Below are positions 43,801 to 56,095 of a stretch of 64,000 nucleotides of DNA, piece by piece. Under the pieces are notes generated by a model. It was given only the letters and a program-made list of their open reading frames with translations, had not been told where the DNA came from and made no database searches. The translations under genes were made by a program, and so were the position numbers. Source of the DNA: Xylaria sp. FL1777 (taxonomy: Eukaryota > Ascomycota > Sordariomycetes > Xylariales > Xylariaceae). The stretch spans positions 620,001 through 684,000 of the forward strand of contig MU400508.1 of NCBI GenBank assembly GCA_022578965.1, read 5' to 3'. Numbering within the stretch: the stretch's first letter is position 1; every line of letters starts with the position of its first letter.

Positions 43801-46800
43801 CATCATCTATAGTACAAGAATCTATGGAAAGACTCACGCTAAACCACCAACCATGCACACTACCTTAAGTAGGGAGAACTTCGATTATGATAGGTACTCA
43901 TTTCAATCATAGACCTGCCGACGAGGTTGATAAATAGGTACGCTACTACTATTACCGGTATACCGGTATATAGTACAATACTAGTGTAGTATCATTCATT
44001 CGATGTGAAGATAAGCAACTGGTATACACTTGAAACCAGAGGACTTATGCCTTCAAGCCTGGCAGGCATCAGAAACCGATATCCATGACTCCTGTACTGC
44101 ATAAGATTAAGGCACAGGCTTGATTCGTCACATAGGATAGATAATATGGGTACAGCCTAAGTAAGTGCTGCCTAGCGCAGAGGAGAGAGAAATTTTTTCG
44201 CTAGTGGATCACAGTACAGGATACTGTATACTTAGGAGTACCGCTTGCATATTTATTGCTTCAAATTTCTGTTTGCTCAGTGTGGCTCACCTGCATGGAT
44301 TGCAACTCATAGCCCTTTCTTGTATTACATTTGTCGCGTCACAGGCGCGACCAGTGTCCGCGACAAAATCTCCGAATCAGAAAGGGTCATCACTTCAAAT
44401 GCAACACTTTGCGAACAAGCATACCATATGCGTCTCTATAGCCAACCACAGAAAGACCGATGGTGGAAAGTCGTAGAGAAACCTGTCTCTTCTGTGGTGA
44501 GGTAGTGAACAGAGCAGCGATAGAAATGCACTTGACCGCAGGACGGCATTGGAGTGCATGAAAGATGAGGCTGTGAATGAGTCATAACACAACGGCTGGG
44601 AGCGGGAATGCTGGGATGTAAAGCAAGGATCCGTGCGAGGCTGGTAAGGGGGGGTGGCTCGAGAGAAGAAACGCCAAGGGAAATGAGAAAAAAAAAAGGT
44701 TCAGGGAGGGCGAAAGCCTGTTAGAGCCAACAAACCGGCGCTAAATATGATTATCCCCACCCGAATCCCACTGCATGCACCAGCATTCAATGAGACAATA
44801 GGAGTTGGTGCACCCAATCCCGCTAGTCCAGTATCGTTGACGTGTCCTCAAATAGTGACTCTGATGTATTGGAATCGAGTTGGCGCGGTAGGTGACCGGA
44901 TATCAGATTGTTTAGACAATGGTCATAAAAAACTGGAGGGAAAAAGAAATGGAAATGATGGGAAAACAAAAAAAAAAGAGAGAGATGGTGAGTTGGGTAT
45001 GGATGGATGGATTGCGATAAACGTGCGGCTGGAGTGACTTAGTGACCCCGGCCCCCGAAACCACCGAAATGAGACTTACGACCCTCAACAAAACGATCGT
45101 CGTAACCAAGAAATACTGGAGTGGGCTGCGAATGAGACCTGCATCGTCAGCAGCTGCGACGTCGCACAGTTCTACGCAATATGTAGAAATGACAGAAGAC
45201 CTTCCTGCGTAGTTCGGCTCGATCTAGACTTTCTCGGATTTCTATAGATCTAGACTTTCTCGGATTTCTATATTTCTCATATGCAGTTAGATCTGAACAA
45301 CATTTCGTCACTCGACTAACTAGCTGCCCTCTGAAAAGAATACCACGATAGAGTTGAGATGCGATGAAGATGAGATCGTCCAGGGAAACGAAGTTAAGAA
45401 AGGGATACCGTAGATACCGTACGCAGAAGTAGTGAGAGGACAGGCATAAAAAAGGGGGTGAAAAGGTGGAAAGGGATAGGAGAGGGCTGGCGGCTTGGTT
45501 GCGCGTTTCAAGGAGGTGCAGAGTTTGAGTACTAGGTTACTCAGGAAGGCTAGGAGTATTGTTGGAGTCTTAAAACCCTCCTCGACACACACCCCCACCT
45601 AGTCTAGACTTTGCCCGGTCGTACTGGCCGGTCAGAAGCCGGTTGTGGCCACTGGGCCAATCAACACGAGAGTTTTGAGCCGTCGGCTATTGGGCCCAGT
45701 GCGAGCTCGTTGGGTTGCGGACTGGGTGAGCTGGGCCGATGGGGGCGAAATCGCGCGCGGGTTGCTGGCCGCCTTTGCTGGAAGCGGTTAACCGAGTCAT
45801 GCCGCCTCTCTTTTCACTCTGGTTTGTCACTGCTGATGCGTCTCTGAGCGATGGCTTCCAACGACTGAATAAGTCGTCATCGTGGAGGCTGGGTTAGTGG
45901 ACGGAAGGGAGGGAAGGGTGGCGGGAACCCGTGAAGGCGTTGGAAGACCGTTGGACACCGACGACGATGGGATCGAGTTGGATGGGAAGAGGAGGAGAGA
46001 GATCGCCCTTGGTTGGATGACAGAAACGAAAGAGAGGAAGAGAAAGTGACATGTGGGAACCAAAAGAGCGCACGGCGGGTCAGGAAAGAAGATTAAAGCA
46101 GACAGAATCAAGGGATGGAAACGGCGCGGTGATTGGCCCAAGGCTCGGCGCACCCCACAGTGCGGCAAGCAGAGAGCGAGTGAAGCAGTGATTTGTGGAT
46201 GGACGCCACATTGGGGGGCGTGGTGGCCTGAAAAGTCAGTGCATGGCCCACGAAGGAGGCTGGCCTCCAAAAATTATAAGAAGCGCAGCATCCCCTCAAC
46301 TTCGACTGTTTCGAGAGTCTTGCGCCGAAATCCGGACCGAAAGTCCCCCATACCTTCCCTCAACAAACTTTCCCCCCCATTCCTACCACCAGCCTTACGT
46401 CATCCTTGGCCGCCAGCTCGTGCCAGCTGTCCACCCGGCCAAGTACGTCTGGCATCTAATACTTCTTTTTTTCTAGTCGTCGTCGTTGTTGTCATTGTCC
46501 TTCCGACATCACCTGTGTGACCCACATATTAGAGAAAGACAATACAGGGTCCCCCCTCCATTAGTCAATCTCCCCACACTGCACACCTTCTCGACCCCAT
46601 CGTCATTGTGGTCGTTGAACCCTACCCTACCCTCCTTCTACCTAGTACCTAAAGCTCTCGTCGATTGACGTGGTGCTTTCTGTGGTTAAACGGTCGTCGC
46701 ATACGCGCAGCTGAATTGGTCCTGCCTGACAAACAGTCAACAAAGCGGCAGCAACAAAGGACTCTCTAGCCCTCGGCTGCCTTGCCTTCCTTTGTTTCAT

Positions 46801-47646
46801 TGTCCGTCGACCTATTTAGGGATTCTCCCCGCCGCCCACACGCCCGACCTTTCTCAGACCTCTCTTCCTCCCGCACCCACTGGTAGTACCTTGCGCCGCA
46901 CAGGTCATAGTGCAGTGTAGTCAAGAAAACATATCGCAATAGAAAAGACTTTGAACTCGCTGTTCGCTCTTTTCGTTGTCGTCGTCGCAGAGGCCGTCGA
47001 GTCATCCACCGTCGTCGTCGTCAAATCCCACCAGATCCCCGACCTCGACGATACTCAATCCCTTGCGCTTCGTACTTCGTCAAGACGAACACGATCGTCC
47101 TTCCGATTTCCCATCGAGCAAGAGTAACGATCGTCGAGCCTGAACCCCGTGCCCGTGTGTATGTGTTTGTGTGCCTGGATCGATATTTAATCTATCGACC
47201 ACTACGTATTAAGAAAATCCACATTTGGGGAGACATTTACTTGTTTATCTCCACCCCTCTTCTGGTAAGGAGAAGTCACTTCATTCTGCGCTATCCTCCC
47301 AAATTTGGTTATGTGACCACAGTATCGTAGGTGGTGTGGTTGTGTTTGGTTCCTATTGTTCCTATTGTGGTTGCCATATCAATACCTACCTACCCCGCCT
47401 CGACCCATTGACCGCACACTCTTCGTTACTCTTCAACTTCAATCCCTGACCTATTTAAACCTGTCCCCGCATCTATTTTCTCTCCATCTTCCTCACCAAT
47501 TGCGCCGTCCCTGTCAATCCTTATTCACTTTTTCACGCATCCGAAGCTCTGTTCGACTTGATCTCTGACGTCATTCTCTCACAGCAGTTTTCATCTCGAC
47601 ATTCGACTTTTTTGTGTGGAAACACCTGAAGTTACTAGTCGGCACC
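40871..47646. other. 6.8-kb stretch without a supported gene
   Basis: The first 0.3 kb is the ATRR promoter. From about 42250 to 44160 the DNA is AT-rich and full of stops on all frames. Frames at 41424-41816 (minus), 41817-42239 (plus), 44165-44505 (plus) and 45827-46520 have no domain or convincing splice sites. The last 1.3 kb is strongly C/T-rich, as is common in strong fungal promoters and long leaders, and leads into the TBP gene. A 26-bp tandem duplication lies at 45221-45272. I cannot exclude a non-coding RNA or a small spliced gene. Confidence 0.45.
45221..45272. repeat. 26-bp tandem duplication
   Basis: The 26-bp unit starting GATCTAGACTTTCTCGG is present twice without mismatch, at 45221-45246 and 45247-45272. 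Confidence 0.9.
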
Positions 47647-48583
47647 ATGGAATCCCTTCAGACTCACCCTCAGAATGCGGCGCAAGCCAAGGCGTTCACT
47701 GCTCCTGGCTCGCTCTCTTTCCCAACCGCTGCCACCGAACTTACACCTCCTTTTGACAACCAGCGCCTTGCGAATGGTGTACAAGGTGGCCAAGCTGCGA
47801 ATGGGACCGGGGTGACACCCGCCACGCCCGCTGCCACGCCTGCGGCGACTCAGGCTGGAAGTGGTTTGACTCCTACCTTGCAGTACGTATAAAAATGCCT
47901 TAAGCGTGTCATGTAAACCTAGGCTTACCTCGCATGCTCAAGAAACATCGTCGCGACGGTCAACTTGGATTGCCGTCTGGATCTAAAGACGATCGCCCTG
48001 CATGCGAGAAACGCTGAGTACAATCCCAAGGTACGAGCTTGACAGATCGTGAATTTATTCATGGGGGTCGTTTTTGCTGATCCACTAACCAGCGTTTCGC
48101 CGCTGTCATCATGCGTATTCGCGAACCTAAGACCACTGCGCTCATCTTTGCCTCTGGTAAGATGGTCGTTACTGGTGCTAAATCTGAAGATGACTCCAAA
48201 CTTGCCTCCCGCAAATATGCCCGCATCATTCAGAAGCTTGGCTTCAATGCCAAATTCACCGACTTCAAGATCCAGAATATCGTCGGTAGCTGCGATATCA
48301 AATTTCCGATTCGTCTCGAAGGTCTGGCTTCCCGTCACCACAACTTCAGCTCTTATGAACCTGAGCTGTTCCCCGGTCTGATCTACCGTATGATCAAGCC
48401 CAAGATTGTTCTCTTGATTTTCGTCAGTGGAAAGATTGTCTTAACTGGCGCCAAAGTACGCGAGGAGATTTATCAAGCTTTCGAGATGATTTACCCTGTG
48501 CTGCAAGGTGAGTTTGCTACTTTGACCCGGCTTGTACGCTTCCCAGGCTGATTTAATCCCCTTGAGATTTCCGTAAGGTCTAG
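47647..48583 (+). CDS. TATA-box-binding protein (TBP)
   Basis: Exons 47647-47882, 47943-48030, 48093-48507 and 48567-48583 give 251 aa in frame. The N-terminal 78 residues are a variable Gln/Ala/Thr/Pro-rich tail. The saddle then has the two TBP repeats: [20 protein letters not shown] with [20 protein letters not shown] and [18 protein letters not shown], then [20 protein letters not shown] with [20 protein letters not shown] and [10 protein letters not shown]. The last exon is only 17 nt and adds DFRKV. TBP nucleates the transcription complexes of all three nuclear RNA polymerases. All conserved DNA-contact regions appear normal. The leader is unusually long and C/T-rich. Confidence 0.97.
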
Positions 48584-49489
48584 ACTGCCGAAGGCTACGA
48601 CCAAGGACAATACCGCTGCAGACTCATCTGGACTGCACAACGGTTCTATCCCCATTAGAGATGCTTATCTCCGCATACAACATACGCTTGTACGAGTACC
48701 AAACTCCTCACGATATCATGACTTTGTCTGCGCGTTGTGACGGTATCATGCATGCATGAGAATCCTATCGATTCTCTACATCATGGTTCTAGTCACTTGT
48801 AACATTGATTTCCCCAACACTGCATTGCACCGGCGTTCATACACAGGCGTGGATCTTAAACAGGGCGGGACCAGGTTGAATAGTTTCTTCACAGAAAACG
48901 TCTCTAGACCTGGTCAGACGAATAACATAGATTGCATTGTTGCATTCTTCGACGGCACGTGCGCTTGTCGGGCTGTGCTGTCTTAATTGAGTCGAGAAAG
49001 AAAAGGAGGTGTGATGGTGGAAGCGTCAGCCGGACCATAAAGATGTGGTCGGTGGTTGCGTCGCAAAGGTTTAAACCTATGCTCATCACTTTGCAGTAGT
49101 GATGGAACTGTTTATACAGCTATCTCACTTCTTGCTGCACACAGTTCACTGATTGCCGAAAGGTTTTCATTATCTGATTTGTGCGTTTCGTTTCTGTGGG
49201 TGCTCTGGCGAATGCTACTTGAGCTCAATTTGCATTGCATTGACATGTTCGATTGCAACCTGCACCACGCCTATTCCCAGAAGCGAGCAAAATAAAGACC
49301 GTAGTTCATAGTAGTCTCTTTAAGTAGAGAATACATCATATTACGGAAGAACATTCCTCTAGACTTGCATAGCCATATGTGATTATAACAGTCTATCCAG
49401 TTTTCCTATAAACCTTAACTCGTTTAAAGTGATGCAACATTATATATATTTCGTTCTCGAGGCCAGATGTTTTACATCGTTGTGTATCT
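48584..49489. other. Spacer between convergent TBP and FAD oxidase genes
   Basis: Contains 3' ends only. No supported gene. Confidence 0.5.
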
Positions 49490-51302
49490 TCAAGATTTTC
49501 CATCCTTTGCCATTTCCTCACCAAGAATCAAGCCGGGCTTTCCTCCACGACTTCCATCCTCTGTTACAACACTGAGCTCAACAGCTATATCAGCTTCGAG
49601 GTTCTCTTGCCCCCCGGGTGTTTCTTTTGTGTTTGTTGTAGCATTTCCGTTGATCCCAACGCCGCCTTTCCACTTCCACTTCTCCCGAAACGCGGTGGGA
49701 CAGCGGCCCAACAGGCAGTCTACTACCTTGTCGCCCAAGATAGGCAGGAACTTGAACCCATGGCCGCTACCCCCTGTAGCTACGAATAAGTTCTTGTAGC
49801 CGGGGTGGTAGTCTATTATCCAATCCCCCGTTGGCGTATCCGTGTACCAGCACAGCCGCGTCTTGAAGAACGGGCGGTCGGCCAGCCAGGGGATCATCCT
49901 TCCCAAGGCACGCCGCAGGTCCGAGGTGCCTTCGGCCGGTATGCTGAGGGCCGGATCTGTCAGGTGGGTTCGGGGCTGAGAGATAGTCTTTGCGGCGGCG
50001 GGTTGGCTATCGTTGATCTCGCTGTTTTCGTCGCCGTCTTTCACAGGTGAGGACTTGAGTGGTTCTTGCGACACAGGTTGCGGATTCAGATATCCGTACG
50101 AATGTCGCGCCACCTTCAACACGCCGTCCCGGGGCGGGATCACGAAACACCCGTCTGTTAAGTTTAGACAGACGGGGAGCTGGGCCAGCTTCGCCTCCTC
50201 CTCATCCGTTATTCGCAGGTACGCAACGCATTGACCCGTCGCGACGGCCGAGCCGGCTAGGTCGACGATTGTCGGCGTCCAAGCTCCCGCGGCAACGATG
50301 ACGAGGTCGGCGGTGAAACTCCGGCCGTCGGCGAGCCGCGCACCCGTGACGCGGGGTCCTTTCTCGCTCACCTGCTGCGTCTCGAGGGCTTCTACGGTGC
50401 CATTCACAAACGTCACGCGCCCCGTCGCCACGACCTTCTCATATAGCCACTTCATGCTCCTCTCTGCGTCCGCCCACCCGGCCGCCGTATTCAGGTAGCC
50501 CCAGTCAGCCCACTCGCCACCAGTGCCCGTGGCCCTGCGGATGGCGTAGGGCGCGGACAGAAGCCGCACGGACTGCAGCGAGCGACCCTCGGCGTGCGCC
50601 AGCGCCAGGGCATTGACCCAGCTGCGCCGCGTGTAGCCGAGCCCCGTGGGGTGTCCGTCGGAGCGCACGGTGGCGCCGTCGCCGCCATTGCCGTTCTCCG
50701 CGGCCAGCAGCAGCCCGCTCTCGTTGTACCGCCCGTCGCCGCCGAGCGAGTCCGGGTCATCGGGGTCCCGCCTCCAGTGCGCGTGCGCCTCGCCCGCGAG
50801 CGACGCGTACGCCCCGTCCGCGTAGTCCGCGCGGATGATGCGCGACGAGTCGATCGACGCCGCGTCGCGCGCGGGGAACTCGCCGGGCTCCGGCGAGCGG
50901 TCGACGACGGTGATGCGCGTGTCTGCGCGGATCTCGGGGCGCCGCGCCAGCGCGTGCGCCGTGCTCAGCCCGAAGACGCCTGAGCCGATGATCAGGATGC
51001 TGTTGTGGCGTTTCTTGAAGTTAGCCTCGCTGGTCGTTTCCGTGTGTCTGCCTGGTTGATCAAAGCTAGTATATAGATAGGTGATGGAATGCCAGACCTA
51101 GACTTCGAGGGGTAGAAGACAAAAGAGATATTTTTGAACATTCGGGTTGTCACCTTTTGGGAGCCCTGGACGTGCCCGCTTGTCCATTTGCGGCGGTGGT
51201 GGCGGCGGCCTCTTTGGTCTCAGGCGCGAGACTGACGTCGGGAATCGCGGGGGCTTCTCCGGCTCCGGGGATTGCTGGGGTGGGACAAATGAGATGTGCC
51301 AT
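49490..51302 (-). CDS. DAO-family FAD-dependent oxidase (saccharopine/sarcosine/fructosyl-amine oxidase-like)
   Basis: Two exons (51302-51154 and 51047-49490) give 568 aa. Exon 1 encodes a 49-residue Ala/Pro-rich leader (MAHLICPTPAIPGAG). Exon 2 starts the FAD fold: ILIIGSGVFGLSTAHAL with GxGxxG, then SSRIIRADYADGAYASLAGE, the conserved segment next to the flavin. Later landmarks are WGYLNTAAGWADAERSMKWL, DLVIVAAGAWTPTIV, RLCWYTDTPTGDWIIDYHP and LFVATGGSGHGFKFLPILG. Such enzymes oxidise secondary amines (sarcosine, saccharopine, pipecolate or Amadori products) with oxygen, making hydrogen peroxide. The substrate cannot be chosen from sequence alone. A polar insert (about 40 residues around KDGDENSEINDSQPAAAKT) and an extended tail make it longer than the usual 430-480. 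No clear peroxisomal tripeptide ends the protein (DGKS). The 5' intron uses GTGACA. Confidence 0.85.
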
Positions 51303-52988
51303 TGTTTCTTGTGGCTTTTCTGGTTAGAGCATAGTGAGAAGAGAATTGGGTGACGATGCTATGCTATATACTCTTTATACCAGAACAACTAGAAGATGGG
51401 ATAACTATTTGGTTTCATTGATACAGTGTTCTGATATGGTATTGAGCAAAGCAGTACGCAGGTAGTAGGTTCTTAGTCAAGCCCTCGCAGACTACCCGGC
51501 GAAAATGCGAATCTCCGTGCACCGGTCCTCTAATGAGGGTGCGGTATGGAGATACCGCAGTTTAGATAGTTGAAAGGTCGAAGAGGTGAGGTAGCTACCC
51601 AGCCGAAATCGTCATGTTTTACCCCGCTGTTGAAGGGCGCACCGATGCTACCCGGCATCTTCCGAATTGACATGTCCCATGCCAGATCGATTTATTACTT
51701 GGGTAGGTACTGTAGTATACTGTGACTCGCTACCTAATATACTACTTAGGTAGGATTATAGCTGTGCATAAAATGAGTATGTCGTGAATGTTGCATGCAT
51801 CATGTACTGTATATCTGTTGTCAACCTGGCATGTCGAGAAAAGCTGCAGCAATATCCGGTCTAGTGCAGGCCATCTAATATCGGATCAAACACCACATAG
51901 CAGAGACTCGCCCAAATTCATGAGGAAGATACCTATGGTTATCTCAAATGAGGGTTGAGTCACTGTAACTTCCCCTAGTTAATTATTCGGTAGGCATCTG
52001 AATATGCCACCAGGCTCTATACGTAACGTCATGATGGCATGTCTAGCTACGTAGGTACCTAGGTAGTTAGACTATTTGGTACAAGAAACTTGCACCCGAT
52101 GGGATAGATGTGATATCATCTGCGTATGCTTTCTGCTGTAGACACGACTGTCCTACAGTAGCTGTATGAAGCATGCCAGATGTCTCCTCGTGTCTATAAA
52201 TAATACGTTTAAGCTTAGTAAGTCATGCAATGGGAAATAGGTAGTATAGGGCTTCAGAAACTCTTCGTATACCGTTTCCGTCTGCCGCGGAGACATTGCA
52301 TTGAGCCAACTGAGTTAACCGTTTATATCAACTTTGCGATGAGCAACACCGTTATAAATACTGATAATATAAGGCAAAATTTTTCACTAGAGATCTAAGT
52401 AGTCATTGGCGATGCTATAATATTGCGTAGTTGTGTTCATGCTTTAGAGGAGCTAAGTGGATGGTGATCTAAAACATACTATATTCAATAAACACTAGAA
52501 GAATATTTTCAATCATTGAGTATTACTTGAAAAAAAGTCGAATGAAGACCAATTTATCATTAGTTAACATTATTGACTGCTGTTTCTCTGTTCGAAGCTT
52601 TGTAAACCCAGAGCCCACGGGTGCAATATACATGAGTACCTAGGTATGTACCTTAGGTAATCATGGCGGAGCATTGCAGCGATAGCGGCACTGATAACGA
52701 TAAAGGTAGCGATAAATGTATCAAGTACCCATGTACCTGTTGACAACCGTGTTACATGCCCAGCGCTTCTCTTGCTTCCTATTTCGCACTCGCAACATCT
52801 TCATTGTCTTGGATTCTTCACCTTGCATAATAGAAAGCATGGTATCGTCCCTTGCAGCCATCGTGGATTAGTAGTGCTTGCTCTAGTCACCGCCCCGGGG
52901 GGTCGCGCCTCACAAGACGCTGCGAAACGAGACGCGTCGGTGAAGTGACACTCCGGCATGCGCAAAAGCTCCATTGGCACAATCCACC
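51303..52988. other. Divergent promoter region, AT-rich
   Basis: Lies between the minus-strand FAD oxidase and the plus-strand SR140 gene. No gene is supported. Two TACCTAGGTA copies lie at 52056 and 52637. Confidence 0.5.
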
Positions 52989-55427
52989 ATGTCGACCAAC
53001 AGCAAACTTGATGACTTTCCCGACGTCGAAGCGAAACTCCAGAAGCCCTCGAAACAGTCAGCTTTCGAAAAGCAGAAGGCAGAAGCGGAGGCGAAGCGTA
53101 AGAGAGAGGCTGCTGAGACAGCCGCCGTTTACGAGAGCTTCGTCAAGAGCTTCGACAATGACGATGACGATGACGACTCCGGTGTTTTCGACCGTAAGAA
53201 AAGCCAGCATGGCGCACCATTCGGTCGTCCCGGTGTGAACCCGCCGCAGTTTGGTACTGGGGGTGGACTTGGAAAGAGACACTTCGGCGCTACAAGTTTG
53301 AAGAGTGGACCAGGGTCTCTCGGTCCTGCGCCCACGACCTTTGGCAAGAAGAAATACGACTCCTTCCAGCAAGGCTCTGGTAGAAAGGGACAAGAAGACG
53401 GAAGGGGCAGGCTGGGATTCTACGAAGATAGCAGTGATAACGGGGTCCTATCTAAACCAAAAGGCGTCTCAGGAGTATTTGATACAAGTGACGATGAGGC
53501 TGATGCGCGTGCTCGGGACCTGGCGGAAGAGAAGGCCATCGCAAGGCCAACTTTGCGACTCTCAAATCTACCTCCTGTCACATCACCGGCGGTTGTGAAG
53601 GCCCTAATACCTTCAAATCTGGTGGTGGAAAATGTTAAAATTCTACCATCGACGAATGCTGCAGGCGGTGAAAGAAAGTCCATGGCTGCCATTGTAACTC
53701 TGTCTACAGAGACGCCGGCCGCTGAGATTGACACTGCAGTCAGTTCACTGCAAAATAGATATCTTGGCTACGGCTTCTACCTATCTCTACACAGACATTT
53801 ATCATCCGCCGTCTCATCAACAGTAGCGTCGACTCTCACATCTACGTCAACATCACATGCCTTTGGAGCCAAGCCAGTCCCACAAGCGAACAACGATTCC
53901 TACCAACCGGGCGGTTTCCAAAGAGGGTTCGCCCCTCCATCTTCGTATGGCGTTGGTGGTGGTCCGATATCCAGGACAATCCTCCATGTTCCGGTGCGAG
54001 CCCCTGGAGATATAAAGCAGATCCAATTGATCCATAAGGTGGTAGAATCAGTTTTGGAACATGGTCCGGAGTTCGAAGCCCTACTTATGTCACGACCAGA
54101 TGTGCAGAAGGAAGAAAGATGGGCATGGATTTGGGACGCGAGAAGTGAAGGTGGTGTATGGTATCGCTGGCGATTGTGGGAGGTCGTCACTGGAGGCCCC
54201 GAGAGTGGTGGACGGCAAGGAAAATACTTGCCGCTCTTTGAAGGGAGTCATGCATGGAAAATGCCCGAGAAGTCTCTGGCTTACGAATATGCCACCGGCG
54301 TGGATGAGTTTATATCAGACCCAGAATATAACTCGTCTGATGATGAAGACCTTGAAGATGAAGGACATAAACCAGCAGACAATGGAGACAATGGGAAGGC
54401 ATATCTCAACCCAATCGAAAAAGCAAAACTCACTCACCTATTAGCACGGCTTCCTACGACATTAGCGAAAATACGAAAGGGTGATATTGCCCGCCTAACA
54501 TCTTTCGCGATCACACACTCAAGCAGAGGAGCGGATGAAATTGTCGAAACAATTGTCTCAAACATTGTAAGGCCATTTACGCTTACATCTGCAAACCCGG
54601 AGCATAGCAAAACTCCTGGTGATGACGAGCACGGCCGCGGATCCTTGAACTCGACGCCTTTACCTGAGGATACTATTGGTAAAACAACCGAGGCGCAGGA
54701 CACGAGTGCTGCTAGCTTGATTGGCCTCTACGTAGTAAGCGATATTCTTTCGTCTTCGGCCACTAGCGGTGTTCGACATGCCTGGCGATATCGTCAACTT
54801 TTTGAGGCTTCGCTCAAACAAGCCAAGGTTTTTGAAAGCCTTGGCCTTCTTGCTGAACGCTTGAACTGGGGCCGTCTCCGAGTAGAGAAATGGAAGCGCA
54901 GCGTAGGCCTCGTGCTCGGTCTTTGGGAAGGTTGGTGCGCTTTCCCTAACGATGCTCAGCAATTCTTCACCCAGACCTTCGAGAATCCACCGAGTGCTAA
55001 GAAAGAAGAATTGCCTGAGGGTCCAAAGAAGGGTGGGAAGTGGAAGACCGTCGAAGCAGGATCATCAGCCCCGGATGACAACAAAGGCTTCCTCCCTGTG
55101 TCTGTAGACTCGGGGGTTGAAGTTCAAGATGTGGAGGCTCCGGATGCTGATGAACTGGATGGTGAGGAGATGGATGAAGGCATGGACATAGATGTTGAGC
55201 TTGACAGTGATATAGACGGAGTGCCTATGGACGACGACGATGATGATGCGGAATTAGAACAGGAACCCGGCACCACTGTCGGCACAGATGAAACGGGCTC
55301 CGTACGACAGGCCATTACGCCGGCGAACGACGGAACCCCGCCACCTGGTCGGCCGCGGCAATCGGGCAGACGAATGCGAGCTGTGGATATGTTTGCCGAC
55401 TCTGATGAATCTGACGGGGGTAAATGA
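52989..55427 (+). CDS. U2 snRNP-associated SR140/U2SURP-like splicing factor
   Basis: A single exon of 812 aa; ATG 52989 is chosen because MSTNSKLDDFPDVEAKL is the typical start and the frame before it is not protein-like. Order of parts: a Lys/Glu-rich helix and acidic run (residues 15-65), a Gly-rich linker (GRPGVNPPQFGTGGGLG), an RRM-type fold at about 187-275 (TLRLSNLPPVTSPAVVKAL), a SURP/SWAP domain at about 345-400 (LIHKVVESVLEHGPEFEALL with WAWIWDARSEGGVWYRWRLWE), a CID-like RNA polymerase CTD-interacting domain at about 470-655 (NPIEKAKLTHLLARLPTTLA), and a very acidic C-terminus ending RMRAVDMFADSDESDGG. This order matches human SR140. The protein acts in the nucleus in pre-mRNA splicing and 3'-end coupling. 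No introns, no damage. Confidence 0.93.
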   Translation: MSTNSKLDDFPDVEAKLQKPSKQSAFEKQKAEAEAKRKREAAETAAVYESFVKSFDNDDDDDDSGVFDRKKSQHGAPFGRPGVNPPQFGTGGGLGKRHFGATSLKSGPGSLGPAPTTFGKKKYDSFQQGSGRKGQEDGRGRLGFYEDSSDNGVLSKPKGVSGVFDTSDDEADARARDLAEEKAIARPTLRLSNLPPVTSPAVVKALIPSNLVVENVKILPSTNAAGGERKSMAAIVTLSTETPAAEIDTAVSSLQNRYLGYGFYLSLHRHLSSAVSSTVASTLTSTSTSHAFGAKPVPQANNDSYQPGGFQRGFAPPSSYGVGGGPISRTILHVPVRAPGDIKQIQLIHKVVESVLEHGPEFEALLMSRPDVQKEERWAWIWDARSEGGVWYRWRLWEVVTGGPESGGRQGKYLPLFEGSHAWKMPEKSLAYEYATGVDEFISDPEYNSSDDEDLEDEGHKPADNGDNGKAYLNPIEKAKLTHLLARLPTTLAKIRKGDIARLTSFAITHSSRGADEIVETIVSNIVRPFTLTSANPEHSKTPGDDEHGRGSLNSTPLPEDTIGKTTEAQDTSAASLIGLYVVSDILSSSATSGVRHAWRYRQLFEASLKQAKVFESLGLLAERLNWGRLRVEKWKRSVGLVLGLWEGWCAFPNDAQQFFTQTFENPPSAKKEELPEGPKKGGKWKTVEAGSSAPDDNKGFLPVSVDSGVEVQDVEAPDADELDGEEMDEGMDIDVELDSDIDGVPMDDDDDDAELEQEPGTTVGTDETGSVRQAITPANDGTPPPGRPRQSGRRMRAVDMFADSDESDGGK

Positions 55428-56053
55428 AACGTGGGTCGCTGAGTCTTTCGCTATCAGCCTGTTCACTCGGCTTCCTTCTAGTGAAATGCAGCAAACCCGT
55501 GCGACGGCATTCGCCGATCGTTTACGTGAAACACAACCAAAACAGGGTGCTGACTGCATTGTGGTTTTGCGATCCGTTCTACCGGCCACCACGCGATCTC
55601 ACTCAGCATAGCCTAATCCACTTCGGTCGTCCGCTAAGATACTGAAACTCGAGGTTACCTCATCGCTCTTGCTAGCATGACTTCCCGCAAGACATGTTCA
55701 TGTTTTGGTGCACGCAATCATATAAATGCGTTGTCCGGTTTGAAGGCTTATTCTGATGATATTATCAATGGGTCATCGATGGAGTCACGCCAGTATTCGA
55801 AGTCGCCTAAGAGTACCTCTTGCTAGGAAACTTCACCGGGAGCCCCTAACCAGATCTTATTACAAAATCATACTATTGATGAGAACCGAGCAGTATGGTC
55901 TTGGCCAGGATCACATCTACTAAACAATCGAAGAATTTATCGGCTTCCCTTAGATTCTATGACTACCAGTCGCCATATACGTACATGTCACCGGTATACA
56001 CTGAAGACCTAACAACGACTAGCCGTGCTAGTGCCTACATGTTAGGTTTGGAT

Positions 56054-56095
56054 CTCACACACACACACACATATATATATATGTATGTGTGTATG
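56054..56095. repeat. (CA)n-(TA)n-(TG)n microsatellite
   Basis: A run of CA is followed by a run of TA and then TG repeats, forming an imperfect inverted repeat able to fold on itself. Confidence 0.85.

Noticed and set aside
50491..50983. Arg/Ala/Val-rich frames over the FAD oxidase N-terminal region
   Set aside because: Shadows of the GC-rich FAD-binding exon.
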